Below are positions 44,154 to 52,781 of a stretch of DNA of 64,000 nt, one piece after another; within the stretch, counting starts at the first letter, position 1; every line of letters starts with the position of its first letter. A program made the position numbers and the translations under genes. The notes beneath the pieces were generated by a model, which was not told the origin of the DNA, did no database searches, and was given only the letters and a program-made list of their open reading frames with translations. This DNA comes from Lachnospiraceae bacterium (GTDB taxonomy: Bacteria > Bacillota > Clostridia > Lachnospirales > Lachnospiraceae). The stretch is from positions 1 to 64,000 of the forward strand of contig JAFUAB010000009.1 of NCBI GenBank assembly GCA_017460885.1. The letters are read 5' to 3'.

Positions 44154-44881
44154 GTTTTTAAATCCTTCTTAATATAACTCATGTACTCCGCCAGCAACGG
44201 ATACTCTCCGTTCAATATTTCCGCTGCCGCTATGATATACCTTCTGTGACGTTCAAGCAGCTTTACCTTCACTCCTGCATTGGCCGAGATCTCTTTGACA
44301 GGCAAAGAGCATTTGTTCCTCATAGACTTAAACAGTTCTTTGTCTTCCAGCAGACATCTCACGGCTTTGGCACATTCCCGCTTGGTCTTAAAAGATACGG
44401 GCGATGATTTCTCCAGATCGAAGAAATCAAAATCATATCTTTCCAGAAGCTGTCTGACTGCCTCGATCTCATCGGCTATCGGATTGGATGAAGAAGAATC
44501 CTCACTCAGCTCCGCGGTCTTCGCTACGACCGCGTACTCGGCGGGTGTGATATCCTCATCGCTTATGTCTCCGTCCAGAATTGCCGGTTCGAAACTGGTC
44601 TCATTATAGTAACGGGATTCCTTCCTGATATAATCCACGAGTCTCCGCTTTATTACCAGCGAAGCAAAGGAAGAAAAATTCCCTTTGGATTCATCAAAAG
44701 ATTCCACCGCTTCCGAAAATGCGATCAGTGCGATCGAATACTCGTCGTCAGATTCGGTAATATACCTGTTTAAAGCCTGATTCGCACTGAAAATAACAAA
44801 TCCGGTATTAGCACCTATAAAACTATTGAGAGCTTCAGGACTTTTTTTTGCCTCCAGAGCTTCTTGTGTCAAGGTATCCAT
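44150..44881 (-). CDS. sigI: SigI-type RNA polymerase sigma factor
   Basis: It has 243 residues. Region 2 is clear: DEYSIALIAFSEAVESFDES, then KGNFSSFASLVIKRRLVDYI and the RKESR end. The C-terminal part (VKEISANAGVKVKLLERHRR then YIIAAAEI) is the SigI-specific DNA-binding region. The ATG at 44881 with GGGGGA upstream is preferred to a GTG at 44893. In Clostridium thermocellum such factors turn on polysaccharide-degrading genes in response to outside substrates, and in Bacillus they respond to heat or wall stress; which applies here is unknown. Upstream lie a sigma-A promoter and a possible self-recognised site. Confidence 0.88.
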   Translation of the reverse strand: MDTLTQEALEAKKSPEALNSFIGANTGFVIFSANQALNRYITESDDEYSIALIAFSEAVESFDESKGNFSSFASLVIKRRLVDYIRKESRYYNETSFEPAILDGDISDEDITPAEYAVVAKTAELSEDSSSSNPIADEIEAVRQLLERYDFDFFDLEKSSPVSFKTKRECAKAVRCLLEDKELFKSMRNKCSLPVKEISANAGVKVKLLERHRRYIIAAAEILNGEYPLLAEYMSYIKKDLKT

Positions 44882-44908
44882 CTGTTCCCCCACATCATTG
44901 ATTGTTTA

Positions 44909-44937
44909 ATTATATCAATGATGCGGAGGATATTCAA
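44909..44937 (-). promoter_or_regulatory. Sigma-A promoter of sigI-rsgI
   Basis: TTGAAT (44932-44937), a 17-base spacer and TATAAT (44909-44914), the latter with an extended TG. The ATG follows after 27 bases. Confidence 0.75.
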
Positions 44938-44955
44938 ATTATTCTATTATATAGT

Positions 44956-44984
44956 TTCGAAGGATTCCCCGAAAAAAATGGGGT
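44956..44984 (-). promoter_or_regulatory. Possible SigI-type promoter before sigI
   Basis: ACCCC (44980-44984) and CGAA (44956-44959) on the minus strand resemble SigI promoter elements, but the 20-base spacing is longer than usual. The CCCC also pairs with a GGGG close by, so a hairpin is an alternative reading. Confidence 0.3.
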
Positions 44985-45030
44985 ATGAAATAAAAATATA
45001 ACAAAAAAATCGATATTTAATCCCGGAACA

Positions 45031-46476
45031 TTATCCTATCAACCAATCGTACATCTCCTGATACTTGTTTGCGGATGCCTGCCATGAAAAATCGGCTGCC
45101 ATTCCGCGGTCTATGATTTTGTTCCATTCACGCTTATTATCATAGTAGACATGCTCTGCATATCGGATCGTATTAAGCATCTCATGGGCATTGTAATTCA
45201 CAAACGAGAAGCCTGTGCCCTTGTTCTCATATTCATTATAAGGCTCAACGGTATCCTTAAGTCCGCCGGTCTCCCTGACGATCGGCACGGTTCCGTATCT
45301 GAGAGCCATAAGCTGTGACAGACCGCAGGGTTCAAACAGTGAAGGCATAAGGAACGCATCGCAGCTGCCGTATATCTTATGCGAAAGCTCATCGGAATAA
45401 TAGATATTGGCAGATACCTTGTTGCTGTACTTCCAGTCAAAGTGACGGAACATATTCTCATACTGCTCCTCACCGGTACCGAGAACAACTATCTGAACCT
45501 CATCCTGGCAAAGTTCGTCCATGATGTAGGCGATCAGGTCAAATCCCTTCTGGTCGGTAAGTCTTGAAACAAGGCCGATCATCATCGTCTTTTCGTTTAC
45601 CTCCAGTCCGAGCTCTTCCTGAAGGGCTTTTTTGTTCTTTGCCTTCTCCTTGCGGAAATTGATCGCATTATAAGGGAATTTAAGATACTTATCGGTTTCG
45701 GGATTGAAATCATCGGTATCTATTCCGTTCACGATACCTCTGAGGTCACCGGCACGCGCATTGAGCAGTCCGTCGAGACCTTCGCCGTAGAAGGATGTCC
45801 TGATCTCCTGAGCATAGGTAGCCGATACCGTAGTGATCGCATCCGCATATACAAGACCGCCCTTAAGGAGATTGGCGTCCTTATATGCTTCAAGCTTGTC
45901 GGAAGTAAAATAATACCCCGGAAGTCCGGTAATATCCATAACCTCCTTAACACTCCATTTACCCTGGAATTTGAGATTATGTATGGTCATCACCGTCTTG
46001 ATGCCGCGATAGAACTCTCCTCCCGCGAATCTTTCCTTAAGATAGACAGGGATAAGTCCCGTCTGCCAGTCATGGCAGTGGATCAGATCGGGTCTGAAAT
46101 CTATGACCGGAAGGATCGAAAGAGCTGCCTTACAGAAGTAAGCATATCTCTCTATCTCATAAAGAGCATCGTTTCCGTATACCGACGGACCTCCGAAATA
46201 CATCTCGTCATCGATAAAATAATACTTAACCCCGTCAACTTCGGCTTTCATGATACCTACATACTCGTTTTTCCAATGAAAATCCATGTAGAAATGAGTA
46301 ACGTATTCCATTTTGGCCTTAAGTTCGGGTTTGATGCAGGCATATTTGGGTAATATAACCCTGACATCAAAGTATCTCTTATCGATACACTTAGGCAGCG
46401 AACCCACAACATCCGCCAACCCCCCGGTCTTGACAAAGGGCACGCCCTCTGAAGCTACGAACAAAATGTTCTTCAT
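45031..46476 (-). CDS. glgA: Glycogen synthase (ADP-glucose, GT5)
   Basis: It has 481 residues, typical for bacterial GlgA. The ADP-glucose motif KTGGLADVVGSLPK is at residues 16-29; IHCHDWQTGLIPVYL, TIHNLKFQG and PSLFEPCGLSQLMALRYGTV are also present. It extends alpha-1,4-glucan chains from ADP-glucose. GGAGG precedes the ATG by about 11 bases, 18 bases after the dCMP deaminase gene, so the two may share a transcript. No other glycogen gene is in the window. I see no convincing terminator in the 149 bases before sigI. Confidence 0.95.
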   Translation of the reverse strand: MKNILFVASEGVPFVKTGGLADVVGSLPKCIDKRYFDVRVILPKYACIKPELKAKMEYVTHFYMDFHWKNEYVGIMKAEVDGVKYYFIDDEMYFGGPSVYGNDALYEIERYAYFCKAALSILPVIDFRPDLIHCHDWQTGLIPVYLKERFAGGEFYRGIKTVMTIHNLKFQGKWSVKEVMDITGLPGYYFTSDKLEAYKDANLLKGGLVYADAITTVSATYAQEIRTSFYGEGLDGLLNARAGDLRGIVNGIDTDDFNPETDKYLKFPYNAINFRKEKAKNKKALQEELGLEVNEKTMMIGLVSRLTDQKGFDLIAYIMDELCQDEVQIVVLGTGEEQYENMFRHFDWKYSNKVSANIYYSDELSHKIYGSCDAFLMPSLFEPCGLSQLMALRYGTVPIVRETGGLKDTVEPYNEYENKGTGFSFVNYNAHEMLNTIRYAEHVYYDNKREWNKIIDRGMAADFSWQASANKYQEMYDWLIG

Positions 46477-46494
46477 GATTTAAATAACCTCCGT

Positions 46495-46983
46495 TTAGTA
46501 ACCTGTTACACCTTCGACTGATTCGTCATTATCTATCCAGTCCTGAACATCTATCTTGCGATAAGATGTCTCATCATCTCTGACATATACCGTAACAATA
46601 CCCGCATTGATCACCATCCGCTTGCACATGGAGCAGCAGTTGGAATTCTCGACATATTCTCCGGTACGCGCATCTCTGCCTGCCAGAAATAATGCCGATC
46701 CGATCATCTCATGCCTGGGAGCCGAAATTATGGCATTGGCCTCTGCATGAACACTTCTGCAAAGCTCATATCTCTCGCCTCTGGGGATCATGAGTTTCTC
46801 TCTGACGCAGACACCCAGATCCGAACAATTCTGTCTCCCTCTGGGAGCACCGACATAGCCCGATGAGATCACTTCGTCATTCTTGACTATCACTGCTCCA
46901 TAATTGCGTCTCAGGCAGGTACCGCGCTGCGAAACGACCTCCGCGAGGTCCAGATAATAGTTTATCTTATCTCTTCGTTCCAT
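46495..46983 (-). CDS. Deoxycytidylate (dCMP) deaminase family protein
   Basis: It has 162 residues. The zinc site is HAEANAI (His and catalytic Glu) plus NCCSMCKRMVINAGI, with Cys in place of the usual Pro of PCxxC. The dCMP-type insert GAPRGRQNCSDLGVCVRE and CRSVHAE support dCMP deaminase, which makes dUMP for thymidylate synthesis. ComEB in Bacillus belongs to the same family. There is no ribosome site before the ATG; TATAAT ends 7 bases upstream, so the mRNA is probably leaderless. Confidence 0.87.
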   Translation of the reverse strand: MERRDKINYYLDLAEVVSQRGTCLRRNYGAVIVKNDEVISSGYVGAPRGRQNCSDLGVCVREKLMIPRGERYELCRSVHAEANAIISAPRHEMIGSALFLAGRDARTGEYVENSNCCSMCKRMVINAGIVTVYVRDDETSYRKIDVQDWIDNDESVEGVTGY

Positions 46984-46990
46984 AAGGATA

Positions 46991-47019
46991 ATTATATTCT
47001 TAATTTTCCTCTTTGAAAA
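46991..47019 (-). promoter_or_regulatory. Promoter of the dCMP deaminase gene, abutting the start codon
   Basis: TTTTCA (47014-47019), a 17-base spacer and perfect TATAAT (46991-46996). Seven bases separate the -10 from the ATG, so the predicted transcription start is at or next to the A of the ATG. Confidence 0.65.
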
Positions 47020-47025
47020 GGGATA

Positions 47026-48810
47026 TCACCTAAATCGGTATTCCCTGACAGTAAATTCCAATGATCTTTCACCCATATATTCATTTATGCCCGGATTGTA
47101 GATCACGTCGATCCTGACACCCACTGCGCTGCCGTCACACAGATCACCTGCCGTGCCGCGGCCGTAAAACGCATCGGCTTCGTTAAGGAATCTGCCTTCA
47201 TTATCAAAAAGCTTAAGCTTATACCTGCTGTTGTCGTTCTGATAAACATCGAGAAAATAGACATTTCTGTTCTTTCCCCTGATGGTCACTTTTTTTACAG
47301 TCAGATCTCCCGCCGCAAAGACCGGTGAGGGATTACCCATTCCGCAGGGCTCCAGCTTCGCCAGCTCCTCGACCGAGGATTCACTGACATAATTAAACGG
47401 CAATACGATATCAATATTCACACGTCTGGTCAGCTCCGCATCGGTAAGAGTGCAGTTATCGTTAAGTCCGGTCCTGAGTACATCGAGGCTGTCAGCATTC
47501 ATTGAGATCCCGGCTGCCATCCTGTGTCCGCCGAATTTGGTAAACAGATGTTTGAACCTGCACAGTTCCTCATACATATTATAACTGTCGATGGATCTGC
47601 CGGATCCCTTGATCCCCTCCTCGGCATCGGTAAAAACTATGGATGGCTTCTCGTATCTCTCACGTATACGACCCGCTATAAGGCCCGCCACGCTCTCATG
47701 GATACCGGGAATATAAATAACGAGTACACGGTCATTTCCAAGCGGGGAATTATCGATATCCTCGATCGCCCTTTCAACGCCCTGCTCGGTCATACTCTTT
47801 CGGGTATCATTGTAAGCCACCAGCTCCGAAGCGATGACCGCTGCCTCACTTCCGTCCCTGCTGCAGAGAAGTTCAAGGGATCTGGAAGCCGAATCAAGCC
47901 GGCCCGCTGCATTTAAGGCAGGTCCAATAACAAACCCGAAATGATATGAAGTGATCCTCTTGCCATTCAGACCTGATGCATTGATGAGAGCACGTATGCC
48001 GGTAATCGGGGATATATTGACAAGTTTAAGCCCCTCCCTGACGATAATGCGGTTTTCGTCCCTAAGCTCCATAACATCGCATACCGTAGCCAGGGCTGCT
48101 GCCTGCAGAAGCTCTGATCGGAGCGTATCCGGCGTCGAAGGATCTGCGCCGCACATATTAAAAAGTATTCCGGCAAGCTTATATGCCACGACCGCACCGC
48201 ATATCCCCTTAAAAGGATATTCGTCATCCTCCCTGTGGGGATCCACGACAGCCTCGGCCGGCGGAAGAAGCTCAAGTCTCTCACCGGTCTCCTCATCCTC
48301 GTCGTAGGGCACCTCGTGATGATCGGTCACGATAACATGCATGCCGAGATCACACGCATGCCTGATCTGATCCGCAGCGGCAATACCGTTGTCGCACGTG
48401 ATCAGAACCTCCACACCGTCATCGTGTGCGGCATCTATCAGATGCTCGTTAATACCGTATCCGTCATGTATCCTGTGGGGGATCGCATAATCCACACCGG
48501 CCCCGCAGGCCTCCAGAGACCTGACGAGAATATACGTCGAACATATACCGTCAACATCATAATCGCCTATGATGCGAAACCTCTTTTTATCGGAAATATA
48601 CTGCTGAATCAAAGAGCAGGCTTTGATCATATCCGTCATTTCCGACGGATCATGAAGATTGTCCAGAGTCCCGTTCAAAAAAAGATCGATCTCCTCATCG
48701 GTGATGATCTCACGATTGCGGATGAGTCTGGCCAGCATGATACTGATACCGTATCTTGAAGTTATGGAATTATAATCTGCACCCTTGCGCAGTTCAACCC
48801 ATTCAGACAT
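47026..48810 (-). CDS. recJ: Single-stranded-DNA exonuclease RecJ
   Basis: It has 594 residues. DHH domain motifs are IGDYDVDGICSTYI, PHRIHDGYGIN, ITCDNGIA, VTDHHEVP and VVDPHR; the DHHA1 domain has GSGRSIDSYNMYEEL and FGGHRMAAG; an OB-type domain follows (VKKVTIRGKNRNVYFL). It degrades 5' ends of single-stranded DNA in RecF-type repair and mismatch repair. The ATG at 48810 with AAGGAG upstream is chosen over a GTG at 48858, which lies in the terminator hairpin after secDF. Confidence 0.94.
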   Translation of the reverse strand: MSEWVELRKGADYNSITSRYGISIMLARLIRNREIITDEEIDLFLNGTLDNLHDPSEMTDMIKACSLIQQYISDKKRFRIIGDYDVDGICSTYILVRSLEACGAGVDYAIPHRIHDGYGINEHLIDAAHDDGVEVLITCDNGIAAADQIRHACDLGMHVIVTDHHEVPYDEDEETGERLELLPPAEAVVDPHREDDEYPFKGICGAVVAYKLAGILFNMCGADPSTPDTLRSELLQAAALATVCDVMELRDENRIIVREGLKLVNISPITGIRALINASGLNGKRITSYHFGFVIGPALNAAGRLDSASRSLELLCSRDGSEAAVIASELVAYNDTRKSMTEQGVERAIEDIDNSPLGNDRVLVIYIPGIHESVAGLIAGRIRERYEKPSIVFTDAEEGIKGSGRSIDSYNMYEELCRFKHLFTKFGGHRMAAGISMNADSLDVLRTGLNDNCTLTDAELTRRVNIDIVLPFNYVSESSVEELAKLEPCGMGNPSPVFAAGDLTVKKVTIRGKNRNVYFLDVYQNDNSRYKLKLFDNEGRFLNEADAFYGRGTAGDLCDGSAVGVRIDVIYNPGINEYMGERSLEFTVREYRFR

Positions 48811-48834
48811 TATATCTGAACTACTCCTTAGCAA

Positions 48835-48862
48835 AGAGGTGCAGGATCTCTCCCGCACCTCT
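48835..48862 (-). terminator. Terminator after secDF
   Basis: A 12-base stem (AGAGGTGCGGGA / TCCTGCACCTCT, one G-T pair) is closed by a GAGA tetraloop and followed by TTTGC. The short T-run suggests partial read-through into recJ. Confidence 0.65.
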
Positions 48863-48887
48863 GTAAATCGTTGTTATCCGAACCTGA

Positions 48888-51056
48888 TCATGCTTTTTTC
48901 TTCCTGGCTATGGCAGTTCTGAACACATACCACATGGCACCTGCCAGGCAGATGGATGAATACGTACCGCAAAGGATACCGACCATAAGAGGAAGTGCAA
49001 ATTCCTTGATACTGCTTACGCCCAGAATATACAGGCAGAATACCATAACAAACGTAGTCAGTGAAGTGAATATACTTCTCGAGAGCGTGGTGGTCACGGA
49101 ATCGTTTACTATACTCTTAAGCTCCGCAGGATCCGAACTGTTGCGCGCACTCCTGAGATTTTCTCTGATACGGTCAAAGATAACGATCGTGGCATTGACC
49201 GAATAACCTACTATCGTAAGCATGCAGGCAATGAATGTATTACCGACGGTAACCCTTGCGATAGCATAGAACGCAAGTACGACAAGCACATCATGTACCA
49301 ACGCAAGCACAGAGCTGGCTGCAAATCTGACATCGCTGAAACGGATCCAGATATAGATGAGCATGCAGATCGCTGCAACTATTATCGCTATGACCGCATC
49401 CTTACGCATCTCGTTGGAGATGGTGGAGCTGATGCTCTCAGCCGTTATGGATGACTCTTCGACTTCAAAGTTGTCAACCATGACCTGGGTAAACTCTTCT
49501 CTCTCGGAAACATCAAGGGTACGTGTCTTAAATACGACCTGATTTGAACCGGCCACCTTGGTGGACTGTACATTACCGTCTCCGGTAATATCTTCTATAT
49601 AAGGAACGATGGTGTTGTCGATCTCCTCAAGGGTATACTCCTTGGGGAACTCAACCGTGGTCGATGTACCTCCCACAAACTCAAGGCTGTAATTGAGAGC
49701 CTTTTTGTCCGACCGGGAATTAACCGCCATAACTACTATTCCGGCAACTATGATCAGACCGGATACGGCGAAGAATATATTCTTTTTGGAAAGAAAATCG
49801 ATCGCTTTTCTCTCCTTTGCCTGACCATAGTACTTAACATCCTCGAATCCGAGTGAATAGAAGATCCTGATGATAAGTCTTGTAATGAACAGAGCCGTGA
49901 ACATCGACAGGAAAATACCGAGTGCCAGAGTCTGTGCGAAGCCCTTGATGGTACCGGATCCCATAAGTCCGAGAACCAGTGCGGCGATAAGTGTGGTGAT
50001 GTTGCCGTCTATGATCGCCGAAAGAGCTTTCTTAAATCCGGTCTGGATCGCATCAGATACCGTACTGCCCGCAGAGATTTCCTCACGCATCCTCGCGAAT
50101 ATGATAACGTTGGCATCGACGGCCATACCTATCGAAAGTATGATACCCGCGATACCGGGAAGGGTAAGCGTGATCTCAAACGCATCCAGAAGAATAACAT
50201 CAAGTATCGTATAAAGTATCAATGCAAGGCTCGATGCAAGACCCGGAAGTCTGTAAACAGCGATCATAAAGATGATGACCAGAGCAAGACCGATGGCACC
50301 TGCAATAAGCGATGTACGTATCGCCGATGTACCGAGCTGGGCACCGACAACGTTGGAACGCAGCTCTTCAAGTTCTACCTTGAGTCCACCGATACGGATC
50401 GTTGATGCAAGGCTCTCTGCCTGCTCATAGCTGCCCATACCTGTGATAACGGCGCTTCCGTCGGTGATCTGTGACTGTACAGAGGGATTAGATACCGTCC
50501 TTCCGTCATATATGATAGCTATCGGATCATGATTGACCACGGCAGCGGCCGTAGCATCCGAGAACTTCTGTGTTCCTTCGGGAGTGAGCGTCAGCTGTAC
50601 AACAAATTCCTGATTACCCATGGAATTGGTCTGTGTACCTGCCTGTGCAGTCTCAACATCCGTACCTGTCAGTACCTCGTTGCCGTCCTTATCCTGGAAC
50701 ACCAGAGAACCGGGCTTACCGAGTTCCTCAAGGATGGCATTGGCATCACTGACGCCGGGGATCTCGATATTGATCCTGTCCGTACCCTCCTGATAAACCT
50801 GCGACTCGGTAGAATAAGTATCTACTCTCTGTTGCAGCTTGTATATAGTATCATCCATATCCGTTGCGGACGGAGTACCGTCTCCGATCGCCTGATATGT
50901 GATACTGACGCCGCCTGCCAGATCCAGGCCAAGATCAATACTGGAAGCGGCTCCGCTCTTGTCTTCTCCTACTCCGAATACTGCCATCAGGCCTAAACCG
51001 ACCATACATATCAAGAGTATGATCAGATAAATGACAGCATTTCTCTTCTTCATCAT
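48888..51056 (-). CDS. secDF: SecD-SecF fusion protein translocase subunit
   Basis: It has 722 residues. The SecD half has an N-terminal helix, SIDLGLDLAGGVSITYQ, the P1 outside domain with LTLTPEGTQKFSDAT, then helices including DANVIIFARMREE. The SecF half begins near residue 425, with YSLEFVGGTSTTVEFP and helices including NATIVIFDRIRENLR. It uses the proton or sodium gradient to help proteins finish Sec export. ATG at 51056 overlaps the scfB stop as ATGA, with AAGGAG in the scfB tail; the following ATG is an equal option. The scfA-scfB-secDF neighbourhood is conserved in Clostridia. Confidence 0.95.
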   Translation of the reverse strand: MMKKRNAVIYLIILLICMVGLGLMAVFGVGEDKSGAASSIDLGLDLAGGVSITYQAIGDGTPSATDMDDTIYKLQQRVDTYSTESQVYQEGTDRINIEIPGVSDANAILEELGKPGSLVFQDKDGNEVLTGTDVETAQAGTQTNSMGNQEFVVQLTLTPEGTQKFSDATAAAVVNHDPIAIIYDGRTVSNPSVQSQITDGSAVITGMGSYEQAESLASTIRIGGLKVELEELRSNVVGAQLGTSAIRTSLIAGAIGLALVIIFMIAVYRLPGLASSLALILYTILDVILLDAFEITLTLPGIAGIILSIGMAVDANVIIFARMREEISAGSTVSDAIQTGFKKALSAIIDGNITTLIAALVLGLMGSGTIKGFAQTLALGIFLSMFTALFITRLIIRIFYSLGFEDVKYYGQAKERKAIDFLSKKNIFFAVSGLIIVAGIVVMAVNSRSDKKALNYSLEFVGGTSTTVEFPKEYTLEEIDNTIVPYIEDITGDGNVQSTKVAGSNQVVFKTRTLDVSEREEFTQVMVDNFEVEESSITAESISSTISNEMRKDAVIAIIVAAICMLIYIWIRFSDVRFAASSVLALVHDVLVVLAFYAIARVTVGNTFIACMLTIVGYSVNATIVIFDRIRENLRSARNSSDPAELKSIVNDSVTTTLSRSIFTSLTTFVMVFCLYILGVSSIKEFALPLMVGILCGTYSSICLAGAMWYVFRTAIARKKKA

Positions 51057-52498
51057 TTTTCCATTTCTCCTTCTTCATCTTCGGCTAATGCAGCCTTTAT
51101 CATGATCGCGCATTCAATACGCTTGCGCTGCAGTGTGCAGCCTGCTTCGTATACGTCAAGTATGCTCCCGTGGAAATTGTAAGCATTTGCAGCACATCCG
51201 CCGCTGCAATAGAACCTTGCAAAACAATCCCTGCAGGATTCCCTGGCATATACGTTACATACTTTAAACTCGGAAACAATGTCCGTACGCTTAACGCCGT
51301 CATACACGTTTCCGAGACAAAAGTCATCGTTACCGACAAACTGATGGCAGGGATAAAGATCCCCCCATGGCGTCACGGCCAGATACTCCGTACCGGATCC
51401 ACAGCCGGACAATCTCTTGTACACGCAAGGGCCACCTTCTAAATCTATCATAAAATGGAAAAAATTAAAAGGCTTTCCTGCTTTTCTGTATTCAAGATAA
51501 AGACGCGCCAGTTTATCGTATTCTTCGCAGAGCCGGTCAAGGTCTTCATCCCTGATAGCATAATCATCCTCCGGAGATGCCACCACCGGTTCCACGGAGA
51601 TCTGTTTAAACCCAAGATCCGCCAGATGTCTGACATCCTCCGCAAAATCCAGGTTGTTTCGGGTGAAAGTACCTCTGACATAGTACTTCTCCTGATTCCT
51701 GCTCTCTGCGATCTTCTTAAAAACAGGAACGATCTCATCATAGCTGCCCTGTCCGCCCCGGTGCGGACGCATCAGGTCATTGATCTGCTTACGGCCGTCT
51801 ATGCTCAGGACGATATTGTCCATCTCCCGGTTGATGAAATCGAGGTATTCATCCTTCATCAGCGTACCGTTGGTCGTCAGGGTAAAGCGGAACTTCTTGT
51901 CATATTTCTCTTCCAGGCTTCTGCCGTAGTTTACGGTTTCAACCACGGTATCCCAGTTCATCAAAGGTTCTCCGCCGAAAAAATCCACCTCAAGATTACG
52001 ACGGCTGCCGGAATTCTTCACGAGAAAATCAAGCGATGCTTTGGCCACCTCGGGGCTCATCAGCCCGCGATCGCCGTGATATTCCCCTTCCTGCGCAAAA
52101 CAGTACCTGCAGGACAGGTTACAGTCATGCGAAACATGCAGGCAGAGTGCCTTTACCACGGTCTGTCTCTTGCGGTAGTCAACAAGCATATCCTTGTATT
52201 CGTCTTCGGTATACAGCTGTCCCGAAGAAATAAGCTCTGCGATCTCCTCGGCAGATTCTGCGATCTCCGTCTGACCGTATTTGGAATACTTTTCCGAGCC
52301 CTCCTCAGTCTGACAGGCAAGACTCACACTCCCCAGGATGTCCATCACCGAAAACTGTCCGAATCCTGAATAAAGATCGTCGGTGATATCCAGAAGATCA
52401 CATACGCAGTCGTCCACTATATGTACGGAACCGCTGCATACATCCAGTACTATGTTGTATCCGTTGTTTTTATACTTGTGTATCATATGTATATACAT
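51053..52498 (-). CDS. scfB: SCIFF peptide maturase, radical SAM/SPASM thioether-forming enzyme
   Basis: It has 481 residues. N-terminal cysteines C21, C31 and C33 lie in the RiPP-recognition part; the radical SAM cluster is C126-x3-C130-x2-C133 (CNLSCRYC); FFGGEPLMNW and LTTNGTLM are typical; the C-terminal SPASM part has CVYKRLSGCGSG, PWGDLYPCHQF, the pair in SCRDCFARFYCSGGC, and a late CTLQRKRIEC. It links Cys sulfur to other residues in the ScfA peptide to form a ranthipeptide. No ribosome site precedes the ATG at 52498; it follows the hairpin after scfA. A second ATG lies at 52486. Confidence 0.95.
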   Translation of the reverse strand: MYIHMIHKYKNNGYNIVLDVCSGSVHIVDDCVCDLLDITDDLYSGFGQFSVMDILGSVSLACQTEEGSEKYSKYGQTEIAESAEEIAELISSGQLYTEDEYKDMLVDYRKRQTVVKALCLHVSHDCNLSCRYCFAQEGEYHGDRGLMSPEVAKASLDFLVKNSGSRRNLEVDFFGGEPLMNWDTVVETVNYGRSLEEKYDKKFRFTLTTNGTLMKDEYLDFINREMDNIVLSIDGRKQINDLMRPHRGGQGSYDEIVPVFKKIAESRNQEKYYVRGTFTRNNLDFAEDVRHLADLGFKQISVEPVVASPEDDYAIRDEDLDRLCEEYDKLARLYLEYRKAGKPFNFFHFMIDLEGGPCVYKRLSGCGSGTEYLAVTPWGDLYPCHQFVGNDDFCLGNVYDGVKRTDIVSEFKVCNVYARESCRDCFARFYCSGGCAANAYNFHGSILDVYEAGCTLQRKRIECAIMIKAALAEDEEGEMEK

Positions 52499-52499
52499 A

Positions 52500-52529
52500 G
52501 GTAAAGCAGCGAATTAATCGCTGCTTACC
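52500..52529 (-). terminator. Hairpin between scfA and scfB
   Basis: Arms GGTAAGCAGCGA / TCGCTGCTTTACC (one bulged T) around TTAAT, ending next to the scfB start codon. There is no T-run, so it probably works as an attenuator or as a 3' stabiliser of the scfA message. Confidence 0.6.
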
Positions 52530-52559
52530 CGTCATCTGTGTCTGTTGATGATTTATTTC

Positions 52560-52706
52560 TTATTTCATTTTCTCGCAGGTCTGATTTCCTACAGTACAGG
52601 AAGTCTTGCATGCAGACTGACAGGATGTCTGGCACTCGCCGCATCCGCCCTTTACAGCTGATTTCTTTAAGTCTCTTGTATTCAAAGTCTTGATATGCTT
52701 TTTCAT
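52560..52706 (-). CDS. scfA: SCIFF ranthipeptide precursor (six cysteines)
   Basis: It has 48 residues. The leader MKKHIKTLNTRDLKKSAVKG is followed by a core with six cysteines at 22, 25, 29, 33, 37 and 44, the six-cysteines-in-forty-five-residues pattern. ScfB turns the Cys residues into thioether links. The ATG at 52706 has AAGGAG upstream; a longer frame to 52781 reads back through the promoter and is rejected. It has its own promoter at 52753-52781. The role of the mature peptide in this organism is unknown; in other clostridia it has been linked to signalling. Confidence 0.95.
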   Translation of the reverse strand: MKKHIKTLNTRDLKKSAVKGGCGECQTSCQSACKTSCTVGNQTCEKMK

Positions 52707-52752
52707 CGGGTATCTCCTTATCTGTCTTTGATAACAGTACAACATCCTACAT

Positions 52753-52781
52753 ACTATATCATATTCGATGGTCATATGCAA
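52753..52781 (-). promoter_or_regulatory. Promoter of scfA
   Basis: TTGCAT (52776-52781), a 17-base spacer and TATAGT (52753-52758) with an extended TGA before the -10. The -35 lies in the last codons of recO. Confidence 0.75.

Noticed and set aside
51455..52369. Plus-strand frame of 304 codons
   Set aside because: Antisense to scfB, which carries the complete radical SAM motifs.
52707..52781. Longer SCIFF precursor of 73 residues
   Set aside because: The extension reads through the promoter; the internal ATG has AAGGAG and matches the family start.
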